Assembly: GCA_003137095.1 (NCBI GenBank) | Contig: PLET01000125.1 | Coordinates: forward strand, 62,001-126,000 | DNA: 64,000 nt | Direction: 5' to 3' | DNA from: Gammaproteobacteria bacterium | GTDB lineage: Bacteria > Pseudomonadota > Gammaproteobacteria > Steroidobacterales > Steroidobacteraceae | Shown: positions 45,571 to 55,617 of the stretch, one piece after another | How positions within the stretch are numbered: the first letter of the stretch is position 1 | Layout: the number at the start of each line of letters is the position of its first letter | Made by a program: the position numbers and the translations under genes | The notes under the pieces: generated by a model | Seen by the model: the letters and a program-made list of their open reading frames with translations, nothing else | Told to the model about the DNA's origin: nothing | The model's database searches: none

Positions 45571-46538
45571 AACAGACCGGAGCGGCTGCGCTCTTCCATG
45601 GGGGCAAGGCCGAACACCCGCTTGTAGGCGTGGCAAAAATGCGAGGTCGAGGTGAATCCGCATTCGAGGGCGACGCTTTGAATGGGATTCATGGTCTGGC
45701 GCAGCAGGGTTCTCGCCTTGGCGACGCGCAACTGCAAGTAAAACGCATGCGGCGACACCGCGAGGTACTCGCGAAACAGCCGCTCGACCTGCCGCGCCGA
45801 GATGCCCACGCGCACCGCGATGTCCATCACGTCGAAGGGATCCTCGATCGCGCCCTCCATCAGGGCGATGATCTCCACCAGTTTCGGGCTTTCGATGCGA
45901 TAGCGGGCGTGCAGCGCGAGCCGCTGGTGCTCCTTGCGGTCGCGGATCTGCGTATGCATGAACTGCTCGGCCACATCGCGCGCCAGCGCCGGTCCCGACG
46001 CCTCGCCGATGAAATGCAGCATCATGTCCAACGCCGCGGTTCCTCCGGAACACGTAAAGACGTCGCGATCGACGACATAAAGATCCCCGGTCAGCGTGAG
46101 CGTCGGGTAGCGTGAGCGGAACAGGTCGGCGTACTCCCAATGCACCGTGCAGCGCCGGTTGGCCAGCAGCCCGGCATCCGCCAGGATGAACGATGCTCCG
46201 CTGATGCCGCCGACCATGGCGCCATGGCGCGCCAGGCGACGCAGGGCGTGGTGAACGCGCTGACTGCGCCCGAATTGCAGAGGATCCAGGCCGACGCACA
46301 CCACCAGCATGTCGATTCTGCCGAGTTCATCGAGCGGCTTGTGGACGGAGATCGGGATCCCGTTGCTCGCCGGCACGGCATTGCCGTCGACGGACACCAG
46401 TTGATAGTCGAATATTCCGCGTCCGCTCATGCGGTTGGCCGAGCGCAGCGGCTCCATCGCGGCGGAAAACGCCATCATCGAGAATTGCGGCACCAGCAGA
46501 AAGGCGATGCGGATGGGCGCGCCGTGTAGGACGGTCAC
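45561..46538 (-). CDS. GlxA-family transcriptional regulator, copy 3
   Basis: A 325-aa regulator and close paralogue of the protein at 30019-31110: RIAFLLVPQFSMMAFSAAME at the N-terminus and DIAVRVGISARQVERLFREY in the AraC domain. The position of the amidotransferase Cys is Gly (GGISGASFILADAGLL). The start is a GTG that overlaps the transporter stop (GTGA). It is unusual for the regulator to lie between transporter and lactonase in one transcript; it may regulate its own operon. The family usually senses amines or betaines, so its ligand here may be an amino compound. Confidence 0.86.
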   Translation of the reverse strand: MTVLHGAPIRIAFLLVPQFSMMAFSAAMEPLRSANRMSGRGIFDYQLVSVDGNAVPASNGIPISVHKPLDELGRIDMLVVCVGLDPLQFGRSQRVHHALRRLARHGAMVGGISGASFILADAGLLANRRCTVHWEYADLFRSRYPTLTLTGDLYVVDRDVFTCSGGTAALDMMLHFIGEASGPALARDVAEQFMHTQIRDRKEHQRLALHARYRIESPKLVEIIALMEGAIEDPFDVMDIAVRVGISARQVERLFREYLAVSPHAFYLQLRVAKARTLLRQTMNPIQSVALECGFTSTSHFCHAYKRVFGLAPMEERSRSGLLCE

Positions 46539-47962
46539 GGCGACTCCAAAGAATCCGAATCCATGCGCCCCGACGCCGCCTCGCGATCCAGGGCCTGCAG
46601 GCTCTGGAATCTCGTTTCCGGCGCCCAGCGCTGGCAAGCGACCGCACCGATGGCGAGCACCGCCACGCAGGCGCCGAGCGCACTTCGCACACCATAGGCC
46701 GACACCACCAGCGGCAGCACGAAGGTGCTGGCCGCCGAGCCGATGCGGCTCGCAGCCACCGCGAGCCCGATTCCCGAGGCCCGCAGGTCCGTCGGGAACA
46801 GCTCCGGCAGGTATACATAGCAGAGATTGGACGCCGCCGACAGCACCCCGGCGAACATGGCGAACAGCAGGATGGTCGCACCGGCCGGGAGGTTCGGATC
46901 CACACTGAGGATCAGCATGGTCACGCCGGCGGCGGAGAAACTGCCGATCAGGAAGGCCCTGCGCGAGATCCGATCTACGATCAGGAGTCCTGCGATGGCC
47001 CCGCCGAACAGTGCGAGATTGTAAATGAGGCCGCCCCCCGACCGGCTTTTCAAATTCAGCGCCGTCATCACCTGGGTGACGAAGGTGCCCACCGCGAAAT
47101 ATGGAATCACCTGACAGGTGAAGAACGTGCAGCCGAGCAGGGTGCGGGTGCGCGAGCGGGCCGAGAGCAGTTGCCGCCATCGGCCGGTCCGGTTGACGGC
47201 GGCCGGTATCCTCGCCGGCGGGCGGATGTCGGCACCGAGCTTCGCGCGCACCACGCGGGCCGCCTCGTCGGCGCGGTCATGGTTGGCGAGCCACAACGGG
47301 GATTCCGGCAGGGTGATGCGCAGTGGAGCGATGAGCAGGCAGGGCGCTGCGCTCGCCAGCAGCATCCAGCGCCACGACTGCGGGCCGAGTGAACTGAGCA
47401 CGAAGCCCACCAGGTAGGCGCAGGCGTAGCCGCCCGCCCAGGCCACCGATAAAAGTCCAAGAATGCGGCCGCGCACGCGCAGCGGCACGAATTCCGTCAG
47501 CAACGTCTTGCTGACCACGTAGTCCGTGCCGAGCAGGAAACCGATCCCGAGCCGCAACAGGAACAGCTCCGTGATGGATGCCACGGAGAATTGCAGGGCG
47601 GACAGGGCGGCGACGCACAGCATGTTGCAGGCGAAAATCGGCCGCCGTCCGAAACGGTCCGCCGTCGGGCCGGTCACGAGTGCACCGGCGAACAGCCCCG
47701 CCAGCGAAGCGCCACCGATCAACCCTATCCAGACGGCACCGAGCCGAAGTTCGGGCGCGGCCAGACTGAGGGCGATGCCGATGATGCCGAGCCCGAAACC
47801 ATCCGCAAAGACGCCGCCGGTGCTCGCGACGCATACGCGCAAATGAAACGGTCTCAGCGGCGCATCGTCGTAGTCCATCTGCGGCACGCTGCCGGCCTGC
47901 GCCGGCGGGGAGAGTGTCTGTGCGTAGCTAACGGCGTTCTCCGACCGATAACGAGGGTTCAT
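46535..47962 (-). CDS. MFS transporter, sugar/aromatic-acid porter type
   Basis: A 475-aa permease with about 12 membrane segments. GPTADRFGRRPIF (loop 2-3), the RLGIGFLLGTDYVVSKTLLTEFVP region and the PELFPTDLRASGIGL segment match the sugar-porter and aromatic-acid:H+ symporter groups. It is the first gene of the transporter, regulator, lactonase unit, so sugar acids are plausible. The ATG at 47962 directly abuts an AGGGG, so the ATG at 47878 (28 residues later) is a possible true start. Confidence 0.85.
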   Translation of the reverse strand: MNPRYRSENAVSYAQTLSPPAQAGSVPQMDYDDAPLRPFHLRVCVASTGGVFADGFGLGIIGIALSLAAPELRLGAVWIGLIGGASLAGLFAGALVTGPTADRFGRRPIFACNMLCVAALSALQFSVASITELFLLRLGIGFLLGTDYVVSKTLLTEFVPLRVRGRILGLLSVAWAGGYACAYLVGFVLSSLGPQSWRWMLLASAAPCLLIAPLRITLPESPLWLANHDRADEAARVVRAKLGADIRPPARIPAAVNRTGRWRQLLSARSRTRTLLGCTFFTCQVIPYFAVGTFVTQVMTALNLKSRSGGGLIYNLALFGGAIAGLLIVDRISRRAFLIGSFSAAGVTMLILSVDPNLPAGATILLFAMFAGVLSAASNLCYVYLPELFPTDLRASGIGLAVAASRIGSAASTFVLPLVVSAYGVRSALGACVAVLAIGAVACQRWAPETRFQSLQALDREAASGRMDSDSLESP

Positions 47963-48023
47963 CCCCTACAATGCTCGAAATCGCCGGGTTTGAAAAGAAT
48001 CGCCGGCAGAGTAAGGTGGCGGC

Positions 48024-48947
48024 ATGCAACGCACCGCCATCGCCGTGATCTGCTTGGCCGCCACCTTGTCGTGCCCCCACCGGGTGCGGGCAGCGGCCGA
48101 TCCGGGCATCGATCTGGATGCATTCGATCGCGGGATGCACGAGGCCTTGCTGCCCGACGGCATCAAGCTTGCCTATGCCGACCTCGGTCCCCGCGATGGA
48201 AAACCCGTGGTTCTGATCCACGGCTATACGAACGATGCCCGCAACTGGGCGCCGTTGATACCCCGGCTCGAGGCCGGACTGCGGCTGATCCTCGTCGACA
48301 TGCGCGGTCACGGCCGCTCGAGCAAACCGGACTGCTGTTACAGCACCGTCGACATGGCCTACGACATCGTGCTGCTGCTGGACCGGCTGGGCATCAAGTC
48401 GGCGGACGTGGTCGGTCACTCGCTCGGCAGCCTGGTTGCGCAGGCGCTCGCCGAACATTGGCCGGACCGCGTCGGTCGCGTCGTGCTGATTTCCTCGAGC
48501 GGCGGCATCCGCCCCGGATGCGCGGCTGCCGGCCCGGCGGCGCCGCCGCTGCCGTGGCTGCGGGCGCGGCTGGTCGCATTGCATGATCCCATCGATCCGA
48601 ATTCGCGCTTCATCACGGACTGGTATGGAACTCCGCCGCCGGATTCGGAATTGCTGCGACGGCAAAAGCGCGACGCCGCGGCCATTCCCGTGAAGATCTG
48701 GCTCGCGCTGCTGGATCAAGCCGTCACCGGAATCGATCTGCAGAGCACCCTGATGTGGCTGCGCGCGCCGACGCTGTTGATCTGGGGCGCAAAGGATGCG
48801 CTGATCGACGAGCCGCTCCGCTGTGCGCTGCGCGAAGGCCTTCCGGGGGCCCAGGTGAAGGTATTTCCGGATTACGGACACAATCCGTTCTGGGAGGATC
48901 CGGCGGCGGTCGCCGCCGTGATCAATCCGTTTTTGTCCGGCAATTGA
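48024..48947 (+). CDS. Exported alpha/beta hydrolase, paralogue of 15565-16470
   Basis: A 307-aa alpha/beta hydrolase with a signal peptide (about residues 1-24). LIHGYTND, VGHSLG (Ser133) and GHNPFWEDP supply the oxyanion loop, nucleophile and His. It shares the adjacent Cys pair (KPDCCY, 104-105) and the RRQKRDAAAIP segment with the hydrolase at 15565-16470, so the two are recent paralogues. An insertion rich in Ala/Pro/Gly (about 165-180) is special to this copy. Its 3' end is 16 bp from the convergent reductase gene. Confidence 0.85.
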   Translation: MQRTAIAVICLAATLSCPHRVRAAADPGIDLDAFDRGMHEALLPDGIKLAYADLGPRDGKPVVLIHGYTNDARNWAPLIPRLEAGLRLILVDMRGHGRSSKPDCCYSTVDMAYDIVLLLDRLGIKSADVVGHSLGSLVAQALAEHWPDRVGRVVLISSSGGIRPGCAAAGPAAPPLPWLRARLVALHDPIDPNSRFITDWYGTPPPDSELLRRQKRDAAAIPVKIWLALLDQAVTGIDLQSTLMWLRAPTLLIWGAKDALIDEPLRCALREGLPGAQVKVFPDYGHNPFWEDPAAVAAVINPFLSGN

Positions 48948-48963
48948 CCGCCCGTTGGATGTT

Positions 48964-49947
<984 letters not shown>

Positions 49948-50032
49948 GATGGTTGATTGCAGCTAAGGCGCCGGGCTAACACAAATCGTCCCGCTGGAAT
50001 ACTATAGCAACACTCGTCGGCCGCGTTGCAGC

Positions 50033-50051
50033 GACCCGCGGCCTGCGGGTC
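50033..50051. repeat. Hairpin GACCCGC-N5-GCGGGTC before the redox operon
   Basis: A perfect 7-bp stem with a 5-base loop lies 35 bp upstream of the GTG at 50087, in a 139-bp divergent spacer. It may be a repressor site or a leader hairpin affecting translation of the first gene. Confidence 0.4.
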
Positions 50052-50086
50052 CTTGGGGGCATTCCATCGCAACAAAGGGCGGTACA

Positions 50087-52909
50087 GTGGTGACCGGGAA
50101 GATTCCCGCATGCAGTCGGCTCATCGGCGGAGCCGCGCTCCTTGCCATGTTGATGCTGCCGGCCCCGCCCGGCGAGGCGGCGAGTACGGTCAGAAGCTTC
50201 GTACTCAGCTATTTCTATCCGGCCAATTATTATGGCGAGGACACCTGTCCGAACGGACTGAATCCACTGCCGGATGTGTTTTTCAAACGCGATCTGAAAA
50301 TCCTCGGCCTGCCGCAGTCCGAGGTCAATGCAATGTTCGACAAGGACTACAGTATTCAGAACGGCAAGACGACGACCCGTTGGGTGTCGGTGGTCGCCAC
50401 CCGCGGCAACGGCCGGGACAATGTCTATCTGCATCCGACCACCGTCCGTGATGCGCAGTTGATGCCGGCGGTGGGGCGTTTCGGTTACGGCTTCAATCTC
50501 GACGGCAAGGGTGCTGCATCACCCAATGGTTTCGAGGACCCGCAGACGCATGAAAAAGGCGTCAATAACCAGCTGTTTCGCGCGATCGGCTGCCTGCAGG
50601 CCTACAAGGGGTATCCGCCGCCTCAGCCGCCCCTGGAGGCCGAATACCGATGGGATTATTCGCGGGCGGGCATGGGTGCGTGGCTCATCTCGATCAGCGG
50701 CGCCGACTTCGACCGGGACGGCGAGGTCACCGTGACCTTCGAAAGCTCCATGGACCCCGTCACGACACAGGACGCCAATGCGCACATTCAAAGTGACATG
50801 ACCTATCGCGTGGCTGCGCATCCGGCGTCGCATAACGTGTTGCACGGCAGGATTCACGATGGCGTGATCATCACGGAACCGGCCACGATCCGCATGCACT
50901 GTGATGCCTACATCCAGCCGCTGTACGAATTTTTCAAAGCTCGCCTGCGCCTGCGCCTCAAGCCCGACGGCACACTGGAGGGCGTGCTCGGGGGCTACCA
51001 GCCGTGGTATCCGGTGTACTGGAGCCATGCCAAGGTGGGCTACATCGATGAGCGCGGTTTCGGCGTCGACGCCCCCGCGCTTTATTACGCGCTGCGCCGC
51101 GACGCAGACGCCTATCCTGACCCGGACACCGGCCAGAACACCGCGATCTCGGCCGCCTACATGATCGAAGCGGTGCCGGCGTTCACGGCGCGCGTCGGCG
51201 AGGCCGCGGACGGGCTGCTTGGCCGTACCACCGCCGCTGCGGGCGCCGCCGCCGCTGCGGGCGCCGCCGGCGAATCCGCGGGCCCGCTGCGCGCGCTCTG
51301 GCAGGCGCAACCGCAATCACCCGGAGCGCCGGCCCTTGCACGGCGCCTCGCGCCCGATCAGTACCGCCAGGTGATCGCGGACGTGTTCGGTCCGTCGATC
51401 ACCATCGAAGGCCGCTTCGAGCCCGAACTGCGCGATGGCGGCCTGCTGGCCGTGGGCGCCGGGCATGTCGGCGTCACCGCCGCCGGCCTGGAGCAGTATG
51501 ACGCCATGGCCCGTGGCATCGCCGCGCAGGTGGTGAGCGAGCGGCACCGGGCCACGTTGATCCCGTGCACGCCGCGATCGCCGACGGCGCCGGACGATGA
51601 CTGTGCGGCCCGGTTCTTCGCGACGGCAGGGCCCTTGCTATATCGCCGGCCGTTGGCGCCGGGCGAGCTCAAGGCTGCCGTGCTGCTCGCCGATCTCACG
51701 GCGCAGTCGCTCAAGAATTTCTATCAAGGGCTCGAGTTGAGTCTTGCCGGGATGCTCGAATCGCCGCAATTTCTGTTCCGCAGCGAGATCGCCGAAGCGG
51801 ATCCGGACCACGCCGGCTGGTATCGGCTGGACGCCTACAGCAAGGCGTCGCAGCTGAGTTTTTTCCTGTGGAACGCCGGTCCCGATCCGAAGTTGATGGC
51901 GGCCGCGCGCAGCGGCGGGCTCGACACCGCGTCCGGCCTCTCCGCCGAGGTGGACCGGATGCTCAACTCGCCGCGGGTGGCGGCGGGTATGCGCGCCTTC
52001 TTCACCGACATGTTGCAGTTCGATCTTTTCGAGTCGCTGGCGAAGGATGCGACGATTTACCCGAAATGGACCTTCAAGGTCGGGCGTGACGCGCAGGAGC
52101 AGACGCTGCGCACGATCGTCGATCTGCTGTTGACGCAAAACGGCGATTACCGCGATCTGTTCACCACGCGCCGGACGTTCCTGACCCCTCTGCTCGGCTC
52201 GATCTACCGCGTGCCGTTGGCCGGCAGTCCGGCGCGCTGGCAGCCCTACGAGTTCGCACCAGGCGATCCGCGCGCGGGCATCCAATCACAGCCGAGCTTC
52301 GTCGCGCTGCATTCGCACGAAGGTTTGAGTTCGCCGACGTTGCGCGGCAAGGCGCTGCGCGAGCTGTTGTTGTGCGAGCCCATACCCGCCCCGCCGGGGA
52401 ACGTCAATTTCGCCGTGGCCCAGGACACGCATAATCCGAACTTCAAGACCATGCGCGACCGGCTGACCGCGCATCGCACCGAGGCCACCTGCGCCGGATG
52501 CCACAAGCTGATGGATCCCATCGGCCTCGCGCTGGAGAACTTCGATTCGGACGCGGGCTATCGCACGACCGAGAACGGCCAGCGGCTTGACACGGGCGGC
52601 GAACTCGACGGAGTTCGCTTCAGCGACGCCGCCGGGCTCGGCCGGGCGATACACGACAATCCGGCGACCGGTGCCTGCGTGGTGCGGCGGCTGTATTCCT
52701 ATGCCACCGGACGGGCGCCAGCGCGGCGCGACATCGCCTGGATACGCTCTCTCGAGCGCGATTTCGCCGGCGACGGCTACCGCGTGCCCGCGCTCATGCG
52801 GCGCATTGCAACCAGCGCGAATCTCTACCGTGTCGCCGCGCCGGCGGGCGCCGGGCCCACGGCGACCCTGGCGGCGCTTGACGGCACGGTCGGGAAGGGT
52901 GCGAAATGA
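50087..52909 (+). CDS. Exported DUF1592/DUF1588 multi-domain haem-motif protein
   Basis: A 940-aa exported protein (signal peptide about residues 1-31). The C-terminal half follows the DUF1592-DUF1588-DUF1585 order known from Planctomycetes, Myxobacteria and some gammaproteobacteria, with CAGCHKLMDPIGLALENFD near residue 803 giving a CxxCH haem-binding motif. The first 370 residues are different from the usual N-terminus and have no family I recognise. An Ala/Gly-rich linker (about 383-405) separates the halves. The start is GTG (50087 or 50090). It overlaps the DUF1552 gene by ATGA, the typical partner. Role unknown; probably an extracytoplasmic redox enzyme. Confidence 0.82.
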   Translation: MVTGKIPACSRLIGGAALLAMLMLPAPPGEAASTVRSFVLSYFYPANYYGEDTCPNGLNPLPDVFFKRDLKILGLPQSEVNAMFDKDYSIQNGKTTTRWVSVVATRGNGRDNVYLHPTTVRDAQLMPAVGRFGYGFNLDGKGAASPNGFEDPQTHEKGVNNQLFRAIGCLQAYKGYPPPQPPLEAEYRWDYSRAGMGAWLISISGADFDRDGEVTVTFESSMDPVTTQDANAHIQSDMTYRVAAHPASHNVLHGRIHDGVIITEPATIRMHCDAYIQPLYEFFKARLRLRLKPDGTLEGVLGGYQPWYPVYWSHAKVGYIDERGFGVDAPALYYALRRDADAYPDPDTGQNTAISAAYMIEAVPAFTARVGEAADGLLGRTTAAAGAAAAAGAAGESAGPLRALWQAQPQSPGAPALARRLAPDQYRQVIADVFGPSITIEGRFEPELRDGGLLAVGAGHVGVTAAGLEQYDAMARGIAAQVVSERHRATLIPCTPRSPTAPDDDCAARFFATAGPLLYRRPLAPGELKAAVLLADLTAQSLKNFYQGLELSLAGMLESPQFLFRSEIAEADPDHAGWYRLDAYSKASQLSFFLWNAGPDPKLMAAARSGGLDTASGLSAEVDRMLNSPRVAAGMRAFFTDMLQFDLFESLAKDATIYPKWTFKVGRDAQEQTLRTIVDLLLTQNGDYRDLFTTRRTFLTPLLGSIYRVPLAGSPARWQPYEFAPGDPRAGIQSQPSFVALHSHEGLSSPTLRGKALRELLLCEPIPAPPGNVNFAVAQDTHNPNFKTMRDRLTAHRTEATCAGCHKLMDPIGLALENFDSDAGYRTTENGQRLDTGGELDGVRFSDAAGLGRAIHDNPATGACVVRRLYSYATGRAPARRDIAWIRSLERDFAGDGYRVPALMRRIATSANLYRVAAPAGAGPTATLAALDGTVGKGAK

Positions 52910-54267
52910 CGGCCATGCGATGCCTTTCAAAGATGAGCCGGCGGCGGGTGCTGCGCGGGATGCTGGGCGGCGCAGCCGTCACGGTGGGCCTGCCGTTGCT
53001 CGATTGCTTCCTCGATTCGAACGGTGCGGCGCTCGCCGCAGGTGCACCCCTGCCGCCTTGCTTCGGCACCTGGTTCTATGGCTGCGGACTCAACCCCGGT
53101 CGCTGGGAGCCGAGCACCGTGGGTCCGAACTATGAATTCGGCGTCGAGTTGCAGTCGCTTCGCGCCTTCAAGGCCAAAATCAATGTCTACAGCCGGATGT
53201 CGGCGCTGCTCGACGGCCATCCGCCGGGTGCGCACACCGTGGGTCCGGCCGTGATCATCCAGGGAGCGGCTCCGCCGACCCTGGAGCATCCGATGAATCC
53301 CGAACCCACGCTGGATGCCATGATCGCCGACGTGATCGGGCCACACACGCGCTTCCGTTCGCTGGAGGTCTCCTGCACCGGCAGGCCCAACAGCAGCCAC
53401 AGCAAGCGCAGCGGCTTCGCCATGAATCCGTCGGAGGTCTCGCCGCTGGCACTGTATGCGCGGGTGTTCGGCGCGGATTTCAAGGATCCGAATGCAGCAG
53501 GCTTCGCGCCGGATCCGACCGTAATGGCGCGCCGCAGCGTGCTGTCGGCGGTGGGCGAACAGGCCAGGGGTTTCATGAGTCAGCTGGGTGCCGCCGACCG
53601 CGCGCAGCTCGATCAATATTTCACGTCGCTGCGGGAACTCGAACAGCAGCTCGACTTGCAGCTGCAGAAGCCGGCGCCCCTGGCGGCATGTTCGTTGCCG
53701 GCCAGGCCGGACGACACTCGGATCGGGTCCGAAGTCGGGGAGGTCACCGTCAATCATCGGCTGTTCTGCAGGCTGCTGGCGCACGCCTTGGCCTGCGATC
53801 AGACGCGCGTTTTCAACATCATGCTGACCGACGGGTTGTCGCAACTGCGCTTTGCTGGCGAGGCCAATACCCACCATTTGTTCACGCATGAGGATCCGAT
53901 CGACGTGAAGCTCGGCTATCAGCCTAATGTCGCGAAATTCTTCCCGACGATTCTCGGCATGTTCAACACGTTGCTCGCCGAATTGGACGGTATTCGCGAG
54001 GGCGACAGGACCTTGCTCGACCGCACGCTGGTATTCAATTACACCGATTCGGGCTATGCCAAGAACCACACCACCGACAACATTCCGATGATCACCGCAG
54101 GCAGCGCCGGCGGCCGGATGAAGACGGGAATCCACTTCGCCGCGCCCAAGGGCGACCCCGTGACCCGCGTATCGCTGACGGTGCAACAGGCCATGGGCGT
54201 TCCCATCAGCAGCTTCGGCTCGGAATCCAACAAGACCGCGAAGACCATCACCGACGTGATGGCCTAG
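52906..54267 (+). CDS. Tat-exported DUF1552 protein
   Basis: A 453-aa protein with a twin-arginine signal (SRRRVLRGMLGGAAVTVGLP at residues 11-30), so it is folded, perhaps with a cofactor, before export. The body matches DUF1552, a family almost always encoded beside DUF1592/DUF1588 proteins. Its core includes GPAVIIQG, FNYTDSGYAKNHTTDNIPMI and DPV... segments resembling alkaline-phosphatase/sulfatase-type DUF1501 relatives, but catalytic residues cannot be assigned. It probably forms a periplasmic complex with the protein encoded just upstream. Confidence 0.84.
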   Translation: MTAMRCLSKMSRRRVLRGMLGGAAVTVGLPLLDCFLDSNGAALAAGAPLPPCFGTWFYGCGLNPGRWEPSTVGPNYEFGVELQSLRAFKAKINVYSRMSALLDGHPPGAHTVGPAVIIQGAAPPTLEHPMNPEPTLDAMIADVIGPHTRFRSLEVSCTGRPNSSHSKRSGFAMNPSEVSPLALYARVFGADFKDPNAAGFAPDPTVMARRSVLSAVGEQARGFMSQLGAADRAQLDQYFTSLRELEQQLDLQLQKPAPLAACSLPARPDDTRIGSEVGEVTVNHRLFCRLLAHALACDQTRVFNIMLTDGLSQLRFAGEANTHHLFTHEDPIDVKLGYQPNVAKFFPTILGMFNTLLAELDGIREGDRTLLDRTLVFNYTDSGYAKNHTTDNIPMITAGSAGGRMKTGIHFAAPKGDPVTRVSLTVQQAMGVPISSFGSESNKTAKTITDVMA

Positions 54268-54289
54268 CCGCACCCCGGACGGCGTCGAG

Positions 54290-55594
54290 ATGAATCGGGG
54301 CGCGCTTATCGGGCTTTGCGCGATCGCGGTGCTGGCGGCGGCCGCGCTGCGTTGGCTGCCGCGGCACAGGGCCGCGGATGCGCCACCCGCCGTGGCTCTC
54401 TCGACGCCGCCGGGAATCACCCTGCAGCTGCGCACCACGGCCGGACGGCCGCGCGGAAACGGTCAAATCCTGTACGCCGACGCGAACGGCATGACCCTGT
54501 ACGTGCGCAACCCGGATCAGGCGCCCGGATCGGCGCAATGCCAGGATGATTGCGCCTCGGCCTGGCTGCCCGCGCTGGCTCCGCCCGGCGCCGCGAGCGC
54601 CGGCGATTGGTCGCTGCTGGACCGGACCGGATCGAGACAGTGGGCTTTGCGCGGCGCGCCGCTGTACCGGTTCCTCCACGATACGGAAGTCGGCGACAGC
54701 AACGGCGAGGGCACCGGCGCGTGGCGCGTGGCGGCCTTCCATCCCGGGGACGGAATGATGCTGCCGGATGCCATTGCGGTCCGGGAGATCGATGGCGCCG
54801 GGGGCGCAGGGCTGGTGGACTCGCTCGGCATGACGCTGTATGTGTTCGACGGCGAGGCCGCTGCCGCGGAGTGCGCCGCGGCCGGCTGCCCGCACTGGCT
54901 ACCCCTGCAGGCGCCCCAGATCGCCAAACCGATCGGCGATTTTTCCGTGATTGCGCGCAACGACGGCATCAGCCAATGGGCCTTTCGCGGCCAACAGCTG
55001 TATCGATTCGAAGGCGACCAGCAGCCGGGTGAGGTGTCCGGCGTCGGCATCGATGGCCGGGCTCATCCCGCGCTGATCATGCGGCATTTCATGCCTGCCG
55101 ACGCCATGATACGGCGCAATCCGGAGCTCGGCGATATTTTGACGACGGCAGGCGGCGCGACGCTGTACGAACGCGACCGGCCGGCCACGGACGCGGGCCA
55201 CAGTTTCCGGGAGAATCACGGCTGGCCGGCGCTCGGACGGATGTTTGGCACGGCCAGCTGCGATGCGGCCTGCGCCAGGACCTGGCCGCCATTCATCGCA
55301 CCGTCGGATGCGCTGCCGTCCGGCTACTGGGGCATTGCCACACACTCGGATGGAAAGCGGCAGTGGGTGTACAAGGGCTATGCGCTGTACACCCATGCGG
55401 CGGAGGCACCCGGCGCCATCGACGGGAATTTGACCTACGATCTGGCACCCGTGGTCGAGGCTCGCGATACGGACGCCGATGCCCGCCGGGCGGCGTCCCA
55501 CATAACTCGCGGCGTGGACCCGTTCGTGCCCGCCGGCGGTGACGTGGCCGGCATCGGGGTCGGCGCCCTGTTCTGGCACGCGGTGGTGCCATGA
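54290..55594 (+). CDS. Membrane-anchored protein with three secreted-repeat (COG4315-like) domains
   Basis: A 434-aa protein with an N-terminal anchor (residues 5-24) and three copies of a repeat of the COG4315/PF03640 type, each with a GxTLY strand, a Cys pair and W-x-P: about residues 58-98, 175-210 and 283-340. Each is followed by a WALRG/WAFRG/WVYKG-x-x-LY strand. The function of this repeat is unknown; it is frequent in exported proteins near cytochromes. Here it is between the DUF1552 gene and a tri-haem cytochrome gene, so a role in periplasmic electron transfer or assembly is plausible. Confidence 0.8.
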   Translation: MNRGALIGLCAIAVLAAAALRWLPRHRAADAPPAVALSTPPGITLQLRTTAGRPRGNGQILYADANGMTLYVRNPDQAPGSAQCQDDCASAWLPALAPPGAASAGDWSLLDRTGSRQWALRGAPLYRFLHDTEVGDSNGEGTGAWRVAAFHPGDGMMLPDAIAVREIDGAGGAGLVDSLGMTLYVFDGEAAAAECAAAGCPHWLPLQAPQIAKPIGDFSVIARNDGISQWAFRGQQLYRFEGDQQPGEVSGVGIDGRAHPALIMRHFMPADAMIRRNPELGDILTTAGGATLYERDRPATDAGHSFRENHGWPALGRMFGTASCDAACARTWPPFIAPSDALPSGYWGIATHSDGKRQWVYKGYALYTHAAEAPGAIDGNLTYDLAPVVEARDTDADARRAASHITRGVDPFVPAGGDVAGIGVGALFWHAVVP

Positions 55595-55617
55595 CCTCGA
55601 TTCGGCGCGGTCGCTGA

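Noticed and set aside
54290-55594. Tandem gene duplication or assembly error in the triple-repeat protein
   Set aside because: The three repeats are diverged in sequence and spacing, as is normal for the secreted-repeat family.
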